Positions 17,862 through 26,943 are shown, numbered from the stretch's first letter. The stretch is DNA of 35,055 bases from an uncultured Bacteroides sp. (GCA_944322275.1 CALUOV010000008.1:1-35055), one strand, 5' to 3'. A program made the numbers and translations. The notes: generated from the sequence alone by a model not told the origin.

Positions 17862-19240
17862 AGTCCGAACTTCTCGATGCGGCGGTAGAGCGAGGTGCGG
17901 GTAATGCCCAGCATCTCGGCCGCCAGGGTGATGTTGCCTTGGCAGAGGCGCAACACTTCTTCGATGTTGTCCCGCTCGATGCGTTCCAAGTTGTAACGCT
18001 CCTTGACGTGCATCGCTTCGGGCTGGTGGCGGGTGAGGAACGAAAAGTCCTGCGCCGTCAGTTGGGGACCGGAAGAGAGGATGACTGCCCGCTCCACGGC
18101 ATGCTCCAGTTCGCGTACATTGCCCAGCCAGGGATAGAGCTGCATCTGGCGGCGCGCTTCGCGGGTGAAGCCTTTCACCTCTTTATGATACTTTTCGCGA
18201 TAGCGGGCAAGGAAAGCGTCGGCCAGCAGGAAGAGGTCGTCGCCCCGTTCGCGTAAAGGAGGAATCCGCACTTCGATGGTGTTGATGCGATAGAGCAAAT
18301 CCTGGCGGAACTCCCGGCGTTCGACAGCGGCATAAAGGTCGGTGTTCGTGGCACAGATAAGACGCACGTCCACGGGATGGCTTGATGTGGAGCCTAAACG
18401 CGAAGCCCGCCGTTGCTCGATGACGGAGAGCAGTTTGGCTTGCAGGGGCAGGCTGAGGTTGCCTATTTCGTTCAGAAAGAGTGTGCCGCCTTGTGCAGAC
18501 TCCAGCCGTCCGGGCTTGCCGCGGCGGGCATCGGTGAAGGCACCCCGCTCGTACCCGAACAGTTCACTCTCGAACAACGTGTCGGGAATACTCCCTAAGT
18601 CGATGGAAACGTAGGCTTTATCCCGTCGGGAAGACAGCCCGCAGGTGTAGCGGGCCAGCAGGTCCTTGCCCGTACCGTTCTCGCCCAGGAGGAGCAGGTT
18701 GGCATCGGTGTCCGAACATTGGCGCAGCATGCGCAAGAGCGCAAGGAAGGCGGGCGATTCGCCAAGGACAACAGTCTCCGGCTTGTCCAAGGACTGTTTG
18801 GAAGCGGGCTTTTCCGCCTGTGTCTCGGGCTGTCCGCTCGTTTGCGCCTTTTGCTTGTCCTGGCTCAGTTGCAGGGCGGCAGACACGGTGGCTATCAGTT
18901 TTTCGTTGTCCCAAGGTTTGGGGATGAAGTCCGTGGCGCCCCGCTTGATGGCCTGCACCGCTTTTTCCATGTCGCCATAAGCGGTGATGAAGATGACGGT
19001 GGCCTGCGCATCCAGCTTCAGTATCTCCTCCAGCCAGGCGAAACCTTCGCGCCCGCTCACCGCATCGTGCCGGAAGTTCATGTCCAGCAGGATGACGTCG
19101 TGGCGCGTGCGGGAAAGCAGCGGAAGCATCTCGCGCGGGTCGCTGAGGGTCGTTATCTGACCCAAATGCCGGAGCAACATCTTCAGCGTAAAGAGGATGT
19201 CCGGGTTATCGTCTACGATGAGTATCTTTCCTTGTTTCAT
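17858..19240 (-). CDS. NtrC-family sigma-54-dependent response regulator
   Basis: This is an enhancer-binding activator that opens promoters bound by sigma-54 RNA polymerase. From the chosen start (MKQGKILIVDDN, 460 residues) the receiver covers about 1-120, with the Asp-Asp pair, phospho-acceptor Asp53 (LLDMNF), Thr in ITAYGD and Lys in PKPWD. The AAA+ domain (about 155-385) has Walker A GENGTGKD from Gly186, the sigma-54 contact loop as GAFTDA (233-238, GAFTGA in the classical form), and Walker B GGTLFLNEIG with Asn257 where Asp is usual. A Fis-type HTH ends the protein (NITLAAEMLGITRTSLYRRIEKFGL). The in-frame Met 59 codons upstream was rejected because it places non-conserved sequence before the receiver. 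It is the first gene of a two-gene operon with the kinase and diverges from the ABC genes. Confidence 0.94.
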   Translation of the reverse strand: MKQGKILIVDDNPDILFTLKMLLRHLGQITTLSDPREMLPLLSRTRHDVILLDMNFRHDAVSGREGFAWLEEILKLDAQATVIFITAYGDMEKAVQAIKRGATDFIPKPWDNEKLIATVSAALQLSQDKQKAQTSGQPETQAEKPASKQSLDKPETVVLGESPAFLALLRMLRQCSDTDANLLLLGENGTGKDLLARYTCGLSSRRDKAYVSIDLGSIPDTLFESELFGYERGAFTDARRGKPGRLESAQGGTLFLNEIGNLSLPLQAKLLSVIEQRRASRLGSTSSHPVDVRLICATNTDLYAAVERREFRQDLLYRINTIEVRIPPLRERGDDLFLLADAFLARYREKYHKEVKGFTREARRQMQLYPWLGNVRELEHAVERAVILSSGPQLTAQDFSFLTRHQPEAMHVKERYNLERIERDNIEEVLRLCQGNITLAAEMLGITRTSLYRRIEKFGL

Positions 19241-19285
19241 GCGGACAAAGGTACGCATTCTTCCCGAATAAACCTTGGGCGAAAG

Positions 19286-19352
19286 TGTGCGACAGGTGTA
19301 CGATTTCGTACGTTTTTCTTTCCTCCTGTTTTTCTTAAATGACTGTCCGACA
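19286..19352. promoter_or_regulatory. Candidate enhancer sites: TGTnCGA repeats and a 14-bp palindrome
   Basis: TGTGCGACA is at 19286-19294, TGTACGA at 19297-19303 (11 bases later, about one helical turn) and TGTCCGACA at 19344-19352. GTACGATTTCGTAC at 19298-19311 is a perfect inverted repeat with a two-base centre. They lie upstream of the sigma-54 promoter match, where enhancer sites for an NtrC-type protein are expected. Assigning them to the adjacent regulator is inference. Confidence 0.45.
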
Positions 19353-19365
19353 ACGATATATAACT

Positions 19366-19381
19366 TTGGTACACTTCTTGC
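19366..19381 (+). promoter_or_regulatory. Sigma-54 (-24/-12) promoter match facing the ABC transporter genes
   Basis: TTGGTACACTTCTTGC fits the sigma-54 consensus TGGCAC-N5-TTGC with one change (T for the first C), and keeps the invariant GG-N10-GC spacing. Transcription would start near 19393 and run toward the permease at 19624, leaving a leader of about 230 bases. A Bacteroides-type -7 match, TAACTTTG (19361-19368), overlaps it and is an alternative reading, though it lacks a good -33 element. Confidence 0.6.
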
Positions 19382-19463
19382 GCATTCTTCTGTGAGCTTG
19401 CCCGCCGCTCTCGACACGCTTGAAAGCCGGAGAAGAGGACGTTGACTGACTGACTTGACATAG

Positions 19464-19524
19464 AATCATGTTACATGATTCCTACAATCATCCTACATGA
19501 TTCCCACAATCATCCTACATGATT
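19464..19524. repeat. Three 17-bp near-palindromes at 22-bp period in the ABC operon leader
   Basis: AATCATGTTACATGATT (19464-19480) is palindromic apart from its centre. AATCATCCTACATGATT occurs at 19486-19502 and again at 19508-19524, with the same AATCAT and ATGATT arms. The spacers are CCTAC and CCCAC, five bases each. The regular two-turn spacing suggests an operator array bound cooperatively on one DNA face. As RNA the units could instead form hairpins in the leader. Confidence 0.75.
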
Positions 19525-19552
19525 CCTCCTCAAGTCCGTCAGTAGAGGCAGA

Positions 19553-19583
19553 CAAGTGACGGTTTAATGTGCATCAAGTGACG
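19553..19583 (+). repeat. CAAGTGACG direct repeat, 22 bases apart
   Basis: CAAGTGACG occurs at 19553-19561 and 19575-19583, again with a 22-base start-to-start distance, just upstream of the permease gene. It is short and could be chance, but it continues the 22-base phasing of this intergenic region. Confidence 0.5.
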
Positions 19584-19623
19584 TATGAAGTGTATTTATG
19601 GTAGATCAAATATAGACTGAATT

Positions 19624-22032
19624 ATGCTGAAACATTATCTGAAAGTGGCGCTCCGGCTTATCAGGCGGAGCCTGTTGTTCTCCTCACTCAACATCTTGGG
19701 GTTTGTCATCGGGCTGACGGCGGCTTTCCTCATCTACCTGTGGGTGGTGGACGAACTGACGTATGACGATTGTTTCCGGGACGGAAGCCGCATCTATCGT
19801 GTGACGGAACTGAGGCGGGAGGCAAGTGGCGAAATCAAGGAGTCACCCAACCTGCCGCGTACACTGGCAATGGACTTCCGACGGAGTTTTCCGGAGGTGG
19901 AGGACGCTACGGCCATCAAGTACGACGATGAGCAGTCGATGGAAGCGGAAAGCGGGACAACGATTTCGGTCGAGGCGACCTATGTAGACAGCACCTTCTT
20001 CCGTTTTTTCTCCTTCCCCGTGGTGGAGGGCGATCCGAGGCGCATGAATGATGACCTTGGGAATGTGGTTATCTCCGATGATTTGGCCCGTAAGTTCTTC
20101 GGTTCCTCTTCGGCTGTCGGACAAAAGCTGACCTTTTCGTTCGGTGCCTATGTGCGTGAGGTTTATACCGTAGTAGCTGTGGTGGATATGCCCCGCAAGA
20201 GCCATATCCATTTTGAGCTGGTCAAGCCGATGGAGGCGTATGGCAGTGGCATGACGAACCTCAATTGGGATATCCTTGTGGAGAAACTTCATGTGTATGT
20301 CAAGATGCGTGAAGGGGCAACCCTGTCCCGCAGCAAGGCACAGGCGATGAGCCGCCTGTTGGCCGACCGGGGTGAAACGGATGTACGTCTCAACTTCCAG
20401 CCCTTGCACGACATTCACCTGCATACCACGTTTCCCGACCCTTGCGTGAAGAACCATGGCAATATGGCAACGGTCTACTTGTTTATCGCTTTGTCGGTGC
20501 TTATCATCTTTATGGGGGCGTTCAACTTCACTACGCTTTCCACAGCCCGAGCTTCGTTGCGCTATAAGGAAATAGGCGTGCGTAAGGTGACGGGAGCCAA
20601 GCGTCGGACACTTATCGGGCAGTTCCTCTCCGAGGGCATGGTGCAGGCGGGCATCTCGCTTTTACTGGCATTGTCGCTGACGGAGCTGACGTTGCCTTTG
20701 TTCAACCGGCTGATGGACACCGAACTGACTCTTTCGTTCAGTTGGAGCGTCGTGTTTTTTATCGTGTTCGGCATCGTGGGTGTAGGTTGCCTGGCGGGCA
20801 GCTATCCGGCCTTCTATCTTTCGTCCGTCAATCCGTTGCTGGCTTTCAAGGGCGGACGGAAGACGGGGCGTAAAGGCGGGCTTATCCGTGGACTGGTATG
20901 CGTGCAGTTCGTTATCGCCCTGACGTTGATGTTGGTGACAGGTGTTGTGTTCAAGCAACTGCGCTACATGCAGAACAAGGACATGGGATTGGATAAGGAG
21001 AACATTGTGTCCATCTACACCAGCTTGTGGTACAACGTGGGTGAGTTTAAACAAGAACTGCTCCGCAATCCCGACATCAAGGGCGTTTCCATGTCCGCGC
21101 CCATTGAGCGTTTTGGTGAGGATACCGATTACAAGGACGGAAACATGGTGGAGTGGACCGACATGGACGGACGTGCTGACTCCCTGCGCATGGTACAACT
21201 ATGGGCGGACGGCGATTTTGTAAAGACATTCGGCATGAAGCTGGTGAAAGGCAAGCTGATGGATGCGGGCTTTGACGATTATTGGGATTCTGGTAAGGCC
21301 AAGACCGCCGTTATCAACGAGGCGGCGTGGCGGGCTATGAAGGTAGCCGACCCTATCGGCATGGAAATCCGTTCGGAATGGGGAACTCCGATGCGTATTG
21401 CGGGTGTGGTGAAGGACTTCAATTTCCAGTCCATGCGCGAGAAGATAAAACCTGCCTACATTTGGTATAATCCGGAAGCGTTGCAATACCTTTACATAAA
21501 GATTGCACCGGAGCGCAAGCAACAAACTCTCGCTTTCATTAAAGAGAAGTTTGAGGAATTCTCCCAACGTGACAATACGTTCATTAAGGATTTCAATTAC
21601 CAGTTCTTCTCCGACAAACTGAACCAGAACTATGCCCGCGAACGTCAGCAGAGCCGGATGCTGCTGTTCTTCACTGTGCTGGCTATTGTCATTGCCTTGA
21701 TGGGCGTGTTCGGCCTGGTATCCCTCTCCACCGAGCAGCGTACCAAGGAGATAGGCATCCGCAAGGTGAACGGGGCGCACAGTGACCGTATCGTACGCAT
21801 GTTCTGCCGCGAATACTTAATGTGGGTAGGTATCGCCTTTGCGGTGGCTTGTCCGTTAGGATATGTTTTGGCCGCCCGTTGGCTTGGTGCTTTTGCCTAT
21901 CAGACCTCCGTCAGTTGGTGGCTCTTCCTGTTGGCAGGCATACTGATGGCGATTATTACGCTGCTGACCGTTATCGGACAGACGTGGCACAAGGCCTCGC
22001 GAAATCCGGTGGAGTCGTTGCGATATGAGTAA
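19624..22032 (+). CDS. MacB/FtsX-family ABC transporter permease
   Basis: This is the membrane subunit of a MacB-type ABC machine, which transmits ATP-driven movement across the inner membrane to export or extract substrates (peptides, lipoproteins, drugs). It has the duplicated layout common in Bacteroidetes: a membrane helix at 21-41, a MacB periplasmic domain, a first FtsX domain from about 281 (YLFIALSVLIIFMGAFNF then YKEIGVRKVTGAKR), another membrane helix near 420-440, a second periplasmic domain, and a second FtsX domain from about 678 ending with TKEIGIRKVNGAH and two further helices. Both halves show the E-I-G-[IV]-R-K-V-x-G-A signature. At 802 residues it is full length. The ATPase gene follows 35 bases later. 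No HlyD or TolC partner is in view. The sigma-54 promoter match upstream suggests inducible expression; the substrate is unknown. Confidence 0.93.
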   Translation: MLKHYLKVALRLIRRSLLFSSLNILGFVIGLTAAFLIYLWVVDELTYDDCFRDGSRIYRVTELRREASGEIKESPNLPRTLAMDFRRSFPEVEDATAIKYDDEQSMEAESGTTISVEATYVDSTFFRFFSFPVVEGDPRRMNDDLGNVVISDDLARKFFGSSSAVGQKLTFSFGAYVREVYTVVAVVDMPRKSHIHFELVKPMEAYGSGMTNLNWDILVEKLHVYVKMREGATLSRSKAQAMSRLLADRGETDVRLNFQPLHDIHLHTTFPDPCVKNHGNMATVYLFIALSVLIIFMGAFNFTTLSTARASLRYKEIGVRKVTGAKRRTLIGQFLSEGMVQAGISLLLALSLTELTLPLFNRLMDTELTLSFSWSVVFFIVFGIVGVGCLAGSYPAFYLSSVNPLLAFKGGRKTGRKGGLIRGLVCVQFVIALTLMLVTGVVFKQLRYMQNKDMGLDKENIVSIYTSLWYNVGEFKQELLRNPDIKGVSMSAPIERFGEDTDYKDGNMVEWTDMDGRADSLRMVQLWADGDFVKTFGMKLVKGKLMDAGFDDYWDSGKAKTAVINEAAWRAMKVADPIGMEIRSEWGTPMRIAGVVKDFNFQSMREKIKPAYIWYNPEALQYLYIKIAPERKQQTLAFIKEKFEEFSQRDNTFIKDFNYQFFSDKLNQNYARERQQSRMLLFFTVLAIVIALMGVFGLVSLSTEQRTKEIGIRKVNGAHSDRIVRMFCREYLMWVGIAFAVACPLGYVLAARWLGAFAYQTSVSWWLFLLAGILMAIITLLTVIGQTWHKASRNPVESLRYE

Positions 22033-22038
22033 ATGATG

Positions 22039-22070
22039 AATGAAGAACTAAGAATGAAGAATTAAGAATG
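22039..22070 (+). repeat. 32-bp AAGAATTAAGAATG-type element, copy 1
   Basis: It lies between permease and ATPase genes and ends exactly on the ATPase start codon (22068-22070). It shares 30 of 32 positions with the minus-strand copy at 34840-34871. Read from 22033 it encodes the mini-peptide MMNEELRMKN, whose TAA stop (22063-22065) is two bases before the ATPase ATG. Confidence 0.85.
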
Positions 22071-22778
22071 GAAAATAATCATATGGAAAGCAATCCTATC
22101 ATCAAGGCTGTGGGCCTGACCAAAATATTCCGCACGGAGAGCGTGCAGACAACCGCGTTGAACGAAATAAATCTGGAGATACATCCGGGCGAGTTTGTGG
22201 CCATCATGGGACCTTCGGGCTGTGGCAAGTCCACGTTGCTCAACGTCATCGGCCTGCTGGATAATCCTACGTCGGGCGAACTGTGGTTCATGGGGCAGGA
22301 AGTGTCCCGCTGGAAAGAGAACGACCGCACCGACTTACGCAACGGCAACCTGGGCTTTGTGTTCCAGAGTTTTAACCTGATAGACGAACTGACTGTCTAC
22401 GAGAATGTAGAGTTACCCCTGCTCTACGCCGGAGTTGGTGCCCGCGAGCGGGAGGAACGTGTCAACCGTGCGTTGGACCATATGCAGATAGCCCATCGGT
22501 CGGAGCATTATCCCCAACAACTCAGTGGCGGTCAGCAACAGCGTGTAGCCATTGCCCGCGCCATTGTTACCAACCCGCATATCATTCTGGCTGACGAGCC
22601 GACAGGTAATCTTGATTCCGCCACCGGTGCCGAAGTGATGTCCCTGCTGAAGGAACTGAATGCCGAAGGCGCTACGATTGTCATGGTGACCCACTCTGAA
22701 GAGAATGCCCGCGAGGCCGGTCGCATTGTCCGGATGATGGATGGGGTAATATTGACGGAAAGCGGAGTGGTTCCCTGA
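22068..22778 (+). CDS. MacB/LolD-type ABC transporter ATP-binding protein
   Basis: This is the cytoplasmic ATPase that powers the preceding FtsX-type permease. Walker A is GPSGCGKST from Gly48, the Q loop is [21 protein letters not shown], the signature is [15 protein letters not shown], Walker B is [13 protein letters not shown], and the H-loop is [18 protein letters not shown]. The Q-loop segment ending in [16 protein letters not shown] is typical of the MacB/LolD branch. Its 236 residues are full length. The ATG at 22068 was chosen; an in-frame ATG at 22083 ([12 protein letters not shown]) would also keep the whole domain, and I cannot fully exclude it. The gene is directly followed by a hairpin terminator, so the operon is permease plus ATPase. 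Confidence 0.94.
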   Translation: MENNHMESNPIIKAVGLTKIFRTESVQTTALNEINLEIHPGEFVAIMGPSGCGKSTLLNVIGLLDNPTSGELWFMGQEVSRWKENDRTDLRNGNLGFVFQSFNLIDELTVYENVELPLLYAGVGAREREERVNRALDHMQIAHRSEHYPQQLSGGQQQRVAIARAIVTNPHIILADEPTGNLDSATGAEVMSLLKELNAEGATIVMVTHSEENAREAGRIVRMMDGVILTESGVVP

Positions 22779-22804
22779 ATAAATGATCACAGAACTAAGT
22801 AAAA

Positions 22805-22832
22805 AGGCGGAAGTGCTTTTGCACAACCGCCT
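22805..22832. terminator. Bidirectional hairpin between ABC ATPase and mutB
   Basis: AGGCGG (22805-22810) pairs with CCGCCT (22827-22832), with an inner GTGC/GCAC stem, an AA/AA internal loop and a TTTT loop. A CTTTGCT stretch follows on the plus strand, and TTTTTAC lies beyond it on the minus strand. It sits between convergent genes and can serve both. Confidence 0.75.
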
Positions 22833-22857
22833 CTTTGCTATAAAATCAGTGAAAGCC

Positions 22858-25005
22858 TTATTCCTCGTCCATTAGGATGTCCAGTATCTGGCAAGCAGCC
22901 TTGGCCACAGGTGTACCGGGACCGAAGATGGCAGCCACGCCTGCCTGGTAGAGGTAGTCATAGTCCTGCGGAGGAATAACACCTCCGGCAAACACCACAA
23001 TGTCCTCGCGGCCCAATTTCTTCAATTCCTCAATAAGCTGGGGAATGAGTGTCTTGTGACCGGCGGCCAGCGAAGATACACCTACCGCATGTACGTCGTT
23101 TTCTACTGCTTCGCGGGCTGCTTCGGCCGGGGTCTGGAAAAGCGGACCCATGTCTACATCGAAACCACAGTCGGCATAACCTGTAGCTACCACCTTGGCA
23201 CCGCGGTCGTGTCCGTCCTGCCCCATCTTGGCTATCATGATGCGGGGCTGTCGACCTTCCTTCTTGGCGAACTCCTCGGTCATCTTGCAGGCCTTATCGA
23301 AGTCCGGATCGTTTTTGCTTTCTGATGAATACACGCCTGATATCGTTCTAATGATTGCTTTATAACGTCCTACTACTTTCTCGCATGCATATGAGATTTC
23401 ACCCAATGTGGCACGTACGCGGGCGGCTTCTACGGCCAACTCCAGCAGATTGCCCTTACCCGTCTTCACACACTCGGTGATGGCATCCAAAGCCTTGTCT
23501 ACCTCGGCCTGGTTGCGGGTGGTGCGCAATTGCTTCAGGTGCTCTACTTGTTCGTTGCGTACCGCGGTATTGTCAATCTCCAAGATATCAATAGGAGCTT
23601 CTTTCTCCAAGCGATACTTGTTGACACCCACAATGGTCTGCGCGCCACTGTCGATACGGGCCTGGGTACGTGCGGCAGCTTCCTCGATACGCATTTTGGG
23701 AATGCCGGTCTCAATAGCCTTGGCCATACCGCCCAGTTTCTCGATTTCCTGGATGTGCTCCCATGCCTTGTGGGCGATTTCGTTGGTGAGCGACTCTACA
23801 TAGTAAGAACCACCCCACGGGTCTACACTCTTGCAGATGTTGGTTTCTTCCTGAATGTAAATCTGCGTGTTACGCGCAATACGTGCGGAGAAATCTGTCG
23901 GGAGGGCAATCGCTTCGTCCAATGCGTTCGTGTGGAGGGATTGCGTGTGTCCCAATGCGGCGGCCATGGCCTCGATGCAAGTACGCCCTACATTGTTAAA
24001 GGGATCTTGCTCAGTCAAAGACCAACCGGACGTCTGAGAGTGCGTACGCAAAGCCAGCGACTTGGGATTCTTCGGATTGAACTGCTTCACAATCTTCGCC
24101 CAAAGCATACGAGCCGCACGCATTTTGGCTATTTCCATGAAGTGGTTGGTGCCGATGGCCCAGAAGAAAGATAAGCGGGGCGCAAAGGCATCGATGTCCA
24201 GTCCGGCTTTCACACCGGCACGGAGATATTCCAATCCATCGGCCAATGTATAAGCCAGCTCAATGTCGGCCGTAGCACCGGCTTCCTGCATGTGGTAACC
24301 GGAAATGGAGATGGAGTTGAACTTCGGCATCTTTTGGGAAGTATATTCAAAGATGTCGGAAATAATCTTCATGGAGAATGCGGGCGGATAGATATAGGTG
24401 TTGCGCACCATGAATTCCTTCAGAATATCGTTTTGGATAGTGCCGGCCATTTCTTCCAACTTGGCTCCCTGTTCCAAACCTGCATTGATATAGAAAGCCA
24501 TTACGGGCAACACGGCACCGTTCATGGTCATGGATACGGACATCTTGTTCAAAGGTATGCCGTCGAAAAGCACCTTCATGTTCTCTAACGAGCAGATAGA
24601 CACACCGGCTTTGCCGACATCACCTACCACACGTTCATTATCGGGATCGTAACCGCGATGAGTGGGAAGGTCGAAGGCTACGGAAAGGCCTTTTTGTCCA
24701 CTGGCCAGATTACGGCGATAGAATGCATTAGACTCTTCGGCCGTGGAGAATCCGGCATACTGACGGATGGTCCAGGGACGCATCACATACATGGTGGAGT
24801 ACGGGCCACGCAGATAAGGAGGCACACCGGCGGCATACTCCAAATGCTCCATGCCTTCCAAATCCTCTTTGGTATAAACAGGCTTCACTTCGATGTGCTC
24901 GGGCGTTTTCCAGTTGGGCTGGATGCCGTTAGCCTTTTGCCACTCTGCCCCATTGACGGGCTTGAAGTCGGCATATATATTTATGTTTTTGAAATCTTTT
25001 CTCAT
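22858..25005 (-). CDS. mutB: Methylmalonyl-CoA mutase, large (catalytic) subunit
   Basis: This is the coenzyme-B12-dependent enzyme that interconverts succinyl-CoA and (R)-methylmalonyl-CoA; in Bacteroides it runs toward propionate during fermentation of sugars to succinate and propionate. The N-terminal TIM barrel shows [28 protein letters not shown] (split across about 65-90) and [24 protein letters not shown] near 315-340. The B12-binding Rossmann domain (about 580-710) has the base-off signature [11 protein letters not shown] with cobalt-ligand His599, then the typical [12 protein letters not shown] and [11 protein letters not shown]. Its 715 residues match the family. It starts one base after the mutA stop, so the two are translationally coupled. 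No epimerase or GTPase chaperone gene is in the window. Confidence 0.97.
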   Translation of the reverse strand: MRKDFKNINIYADFKPVNGAEWQKANGIQPNWKTPEHIEVKPVYTKEDLEGMEHLEYAAGVPPYLRGPYSTMYVMRPWTIRQYAGFSTAEESNAFYRRNLASGQKGLSVAFDLPTHRGYDPDNERVVGDVGKAGVSICSLENMKVLFDGIPLNKMSVSMTMNGAVLPVMAFYINAGLEQGAKLEEMAGTIQNDILKEFMVRNTYIYPPAFSMKIISDIFEYTSQKMPKFNSISISGYHMQEAGATADIELAYTLADGLEYLRAGVKAGLDIDAFAPRLSFFWAIGTNHFMEIAKMRAARMLWAKIVKQFNPKNPKSLALRTHSQTSGWSLTEQDPFNNVGRTCIEAMAAALGHTQSLHTNALDEAIALPTDFSARIARNTQIYIQEETNICKSVDPWGGSYYVESLTNEIAHKAWEHIQEIEKLGGMAKAIETGIPKMRIEEAAARTQARIDSGAQTIVGVNKYRLEKEAPIDILEIDNTAVRNEQVEHLKQLRTTRNQAEVDKALDAITECVKTGKGNLLELAVEAARVRATLGEISYACEKVVGRYKAIIRTISGVYSSESKNDPDFDKACKMTEEFAKKEGRQPRIMIAKMGQDGHDRGAKVVATGYADCGFDVDMGPLFQTPAEAAREAVENDVHAVGVSSLAAGHKTLIPQLIEELKKLGREDIVVFAGGVIPPQDYDYLYQAGVAAIFGPGTPVAKAACQILDILMDEE

Positions 25006-25006
25006 C

Positions 25007-26878
25007 TTACTTCAATAATTTAGCGTTATACTCTTTCAAGGTCTCCAACACATTGACACGTACATGGATGAAGTTCTCGATGCCGGCTGCCTTCAGCTCG
25101 TCCATGCAGGCGGGAGCACCGGCCACGATGAACATGGCACGACCGTTCAAAGCCTGGTAAGCGGGGATGGCATACTGGGCATATTCGTCATCGCTCGAGC
25201 AGAGCACTACGATGTCTGCCTTGGCGGCCATGGCGGCTTCTACACCCTCTTCTACCGTAGCGAAACCCAGGTTGTCGATGACTTCGTATCCGGCGCAAGC
25301 CAGGAAGTTGCAAGAGAACTGGGCACGTGCCTGACGCATGGCCAGATTGCCAATGGTGAGCATGAATGCCGTGGGACGCTTACCGCGCGTTTCGGTCTGG
25401 AGACGCAAGGCCTCGAACTCGCTCGCGGCACGGTCAAAGGTCAGCGTAGCTACGCTTTTCTCGCATGTCTCGTGATGGCCTCCTCCACAGCAGCACACAG
25501 CTTCCAGCGGGCGTTTGTCTCCGGCCTGTTCGGTGAAGTTAGGGTATTGGTTGGTGCCTAACAGGATTTCCTTGCGGCGTGCCACGGCTTTATGGCGTGC
25601 CTTATTGCTGGCGTTGACGGTTTCCTGTACCTTGCCCGCTTTGACGGATGTGTAGAATCCGCCTTCATCCTCCACGGCGAGGAACAAGTCCCAAGCCTGT
25701 TGGGAGATGGATGCGGTGAGATTTTCTATATAATAGGAGCCGGCAGCGGGGTCTACTACCTTGTCAAAGTGAGACTCTTCCTTGAGCAGCAGTTGCTGGT
25801 TGCGTGCCAGACGCTCGGAGAAGTCATCGGGTGTCTCGTACGCCTTGTCGAACGGAGTCACCGTCATGGAATCAACACCTCCCAAAGCAGCGCTCATGGC
25901 TTCGGTCTGTGTCCGGAGCAGGTTAACGTAAGCATCGAACACTGTGAGGTTGAACGTGGAAGTCTCGGCATGCACGTGCATCTGAGCCGCACACTTGCAA
26001 TCGTCTTCTTTCAGATATTGAGCCACTATGTCCGCCCACAACATACGTGCGGCACGGAATTTGGCAATCTCCATAAAGTAATTGGAACCGACACCGAAGT
26101 TGAATTTCATTTTCTTGGCCACTTTAGCGGCAGGTACGCCGGCTTCGGTCAGTTGGTGGAGATATTCATTGCCCCATGCTAACGCATAGCCTAATTCCTG
26201 ATAGATATAAGCGCCTGCATTGTTGAGTGACAGAGCGTTCACTCCGATGACCCGATATCCGGGCAAGGCTTCCGTAGCTTCTATCAGCGCCTTACCGGTC
26301 TCTGCCAAGTTACCCTTTTCCTTGCCTTTGGCGAGCATCGTGTTCAGATAGTCATAGTTGATGGAGCCTTTAAGTTTGGACAAGTCATAGCCTTTCTTTT
26401 GGAAATAGGCCGTCAAAATTTGGGCAAGTTCTACGACATGTCCTTGGCATGTGGTGAAGTTCAGCTCTACGCAATCGGCACAGATGCCTTCCAGCAACGT
26501 TTCCACCAGTTCGGCACTCACCTCCTTGCCGCGGATGCTAAATCCTAAAGAATCAATCCCCTTGTTGAGGATGTCCAATGCCTTGGCGTTGGCCTCGCGG
26601 ACATTGTCCACCCGGATGTCCTGACGCACCAGCCACTCATTGTTGTTCTTCCGGTTACCCCGCAGGTAAGGGAATTCTCCGGGCAGGGCTTCGGTAGTCT
26701 TCAGTCCTTCCAGGTCCTCCTTGCGGTAGAACGGTTTCACTTTAAATCCTTCGTTTGTTCTCCAAACGAGTTTCTTCTCAAAGTCAGCGCCTTTCAAGTC
26801 CGCCGTGACCTTCTCCATCCATAACTCCGTAGAGACGGGTGAGAAGTCCGAGAAGAGTTTTTCTTTACTGTCTGCCAT
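25007..26878 (-). CDS. mutA: Methylmalonyl-CoA mutase, small subunit
   Basis: This is the non-catalytic partner of MutB, needed for the heterodimeric mutase. It keeps the mutase barrel fold (for example [27 protein letters not shown] near 265-292 and [16 protein letters not shown] near 375-390). Its C-terminal B12-like domain (about 500-620) begins [18 protein letters not shown] and lacks the Asp-x-His-x-x-Gly cobalamin motif, as usual for MutA. Its 623 residues are normal. An unusual Cys/His cluster, [11 protein letters not shown] at 462-472, lies in the linker before that domain. It is the first gene of the mutA-mutB pair, with its own -7 match upstream. I see no cobalamin riboswitch in front. 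Confidence 0.96.
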   Translation of the reverse strand: MADSKEKLFSDFSPVSTELWMEKVTADLKGADFEKKLVWRTNEGFKVKPFYRKEDLEGLKTTEALPGEFPYLRGNRKNNNEWLVRQDIRVDNVREANAKALDILNKGIDSLGFSIRGKEVSAELVETLLEGICADCVELNFTTCQGHVVELAQILTAYFQKKGYDLSKLKGSINYDYLNTMLAKGKEKGNLAETGKALIEATEALPGYRVIGVNALSLNNAGAYIYQELGYALAWGNEYLHQLTEAGVPAAKVAKKMKFNFGVGSNYFMEIAKFRAARMLWADIVAQYLKEDDCKCAAQMHVHAETSTFNLTVFDAYVNLLRTQTEAMSAALGGVDSMTVTPFDKAYETPDDFSERLARNQQLLLKEESHFDKVVDPAAGSYYIENLTASISQQAWDLFLAVEDEGGFYTSVKAGKVQETVNASNKARHKAVARRKEILLGTNQYPNFTEQAGDKRPLEAVCCCGGGHHETCEKSVATLTFDRAASEFEALRLQTETRGKRPTAFMLTIGNLAMRQARAQFSCNFLACAGYEVIDNLGFATVEEGVEAAMAAKADIVVLCSSDDEYAQYAIPAYQALNGRAMFIVAGAPACMDELKAAGIENFIHVRVNVLETLKEYNAKLLK

Positions 26879-26935
26879 AGTTTATTAAATTAATAAAGAT
26901 GTAAGTTTATCCTTGTTATCATGTCAATAGACTTG

Positions 26936-26943
26936 CAAATATA
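26936..26943 (-). promoter_or_regulatory. Candidate -7 element of mutA-mutB
   Basis: Minus-strand TATATTTG exactly matches TAnnTTTG, 57 bases before the mutA start. The -33 position has only a weak AATT. Confidence 0.5.

Noticed and set aside
17505..19342. Long open frames antisense to the kinase and regulator genes
   Set aside because: They are shadows produced by GC-rich codon bias opposite well-supported domain proteins and lack family motifs.
19241..19417. 59-codon N-terminal extension of the sigma-54 regulator
   Set aside because: The receiver domain begins at MKQGKILIVDDN, and the extra sequence covers the intergenic regulatory motifs and resembles no domain.
19464..19529. Possible CRISPR array
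   Set aside because: Spacers are five bases and nearly identical and there are no cas genes, so it is an operator-like or tandem repeat.
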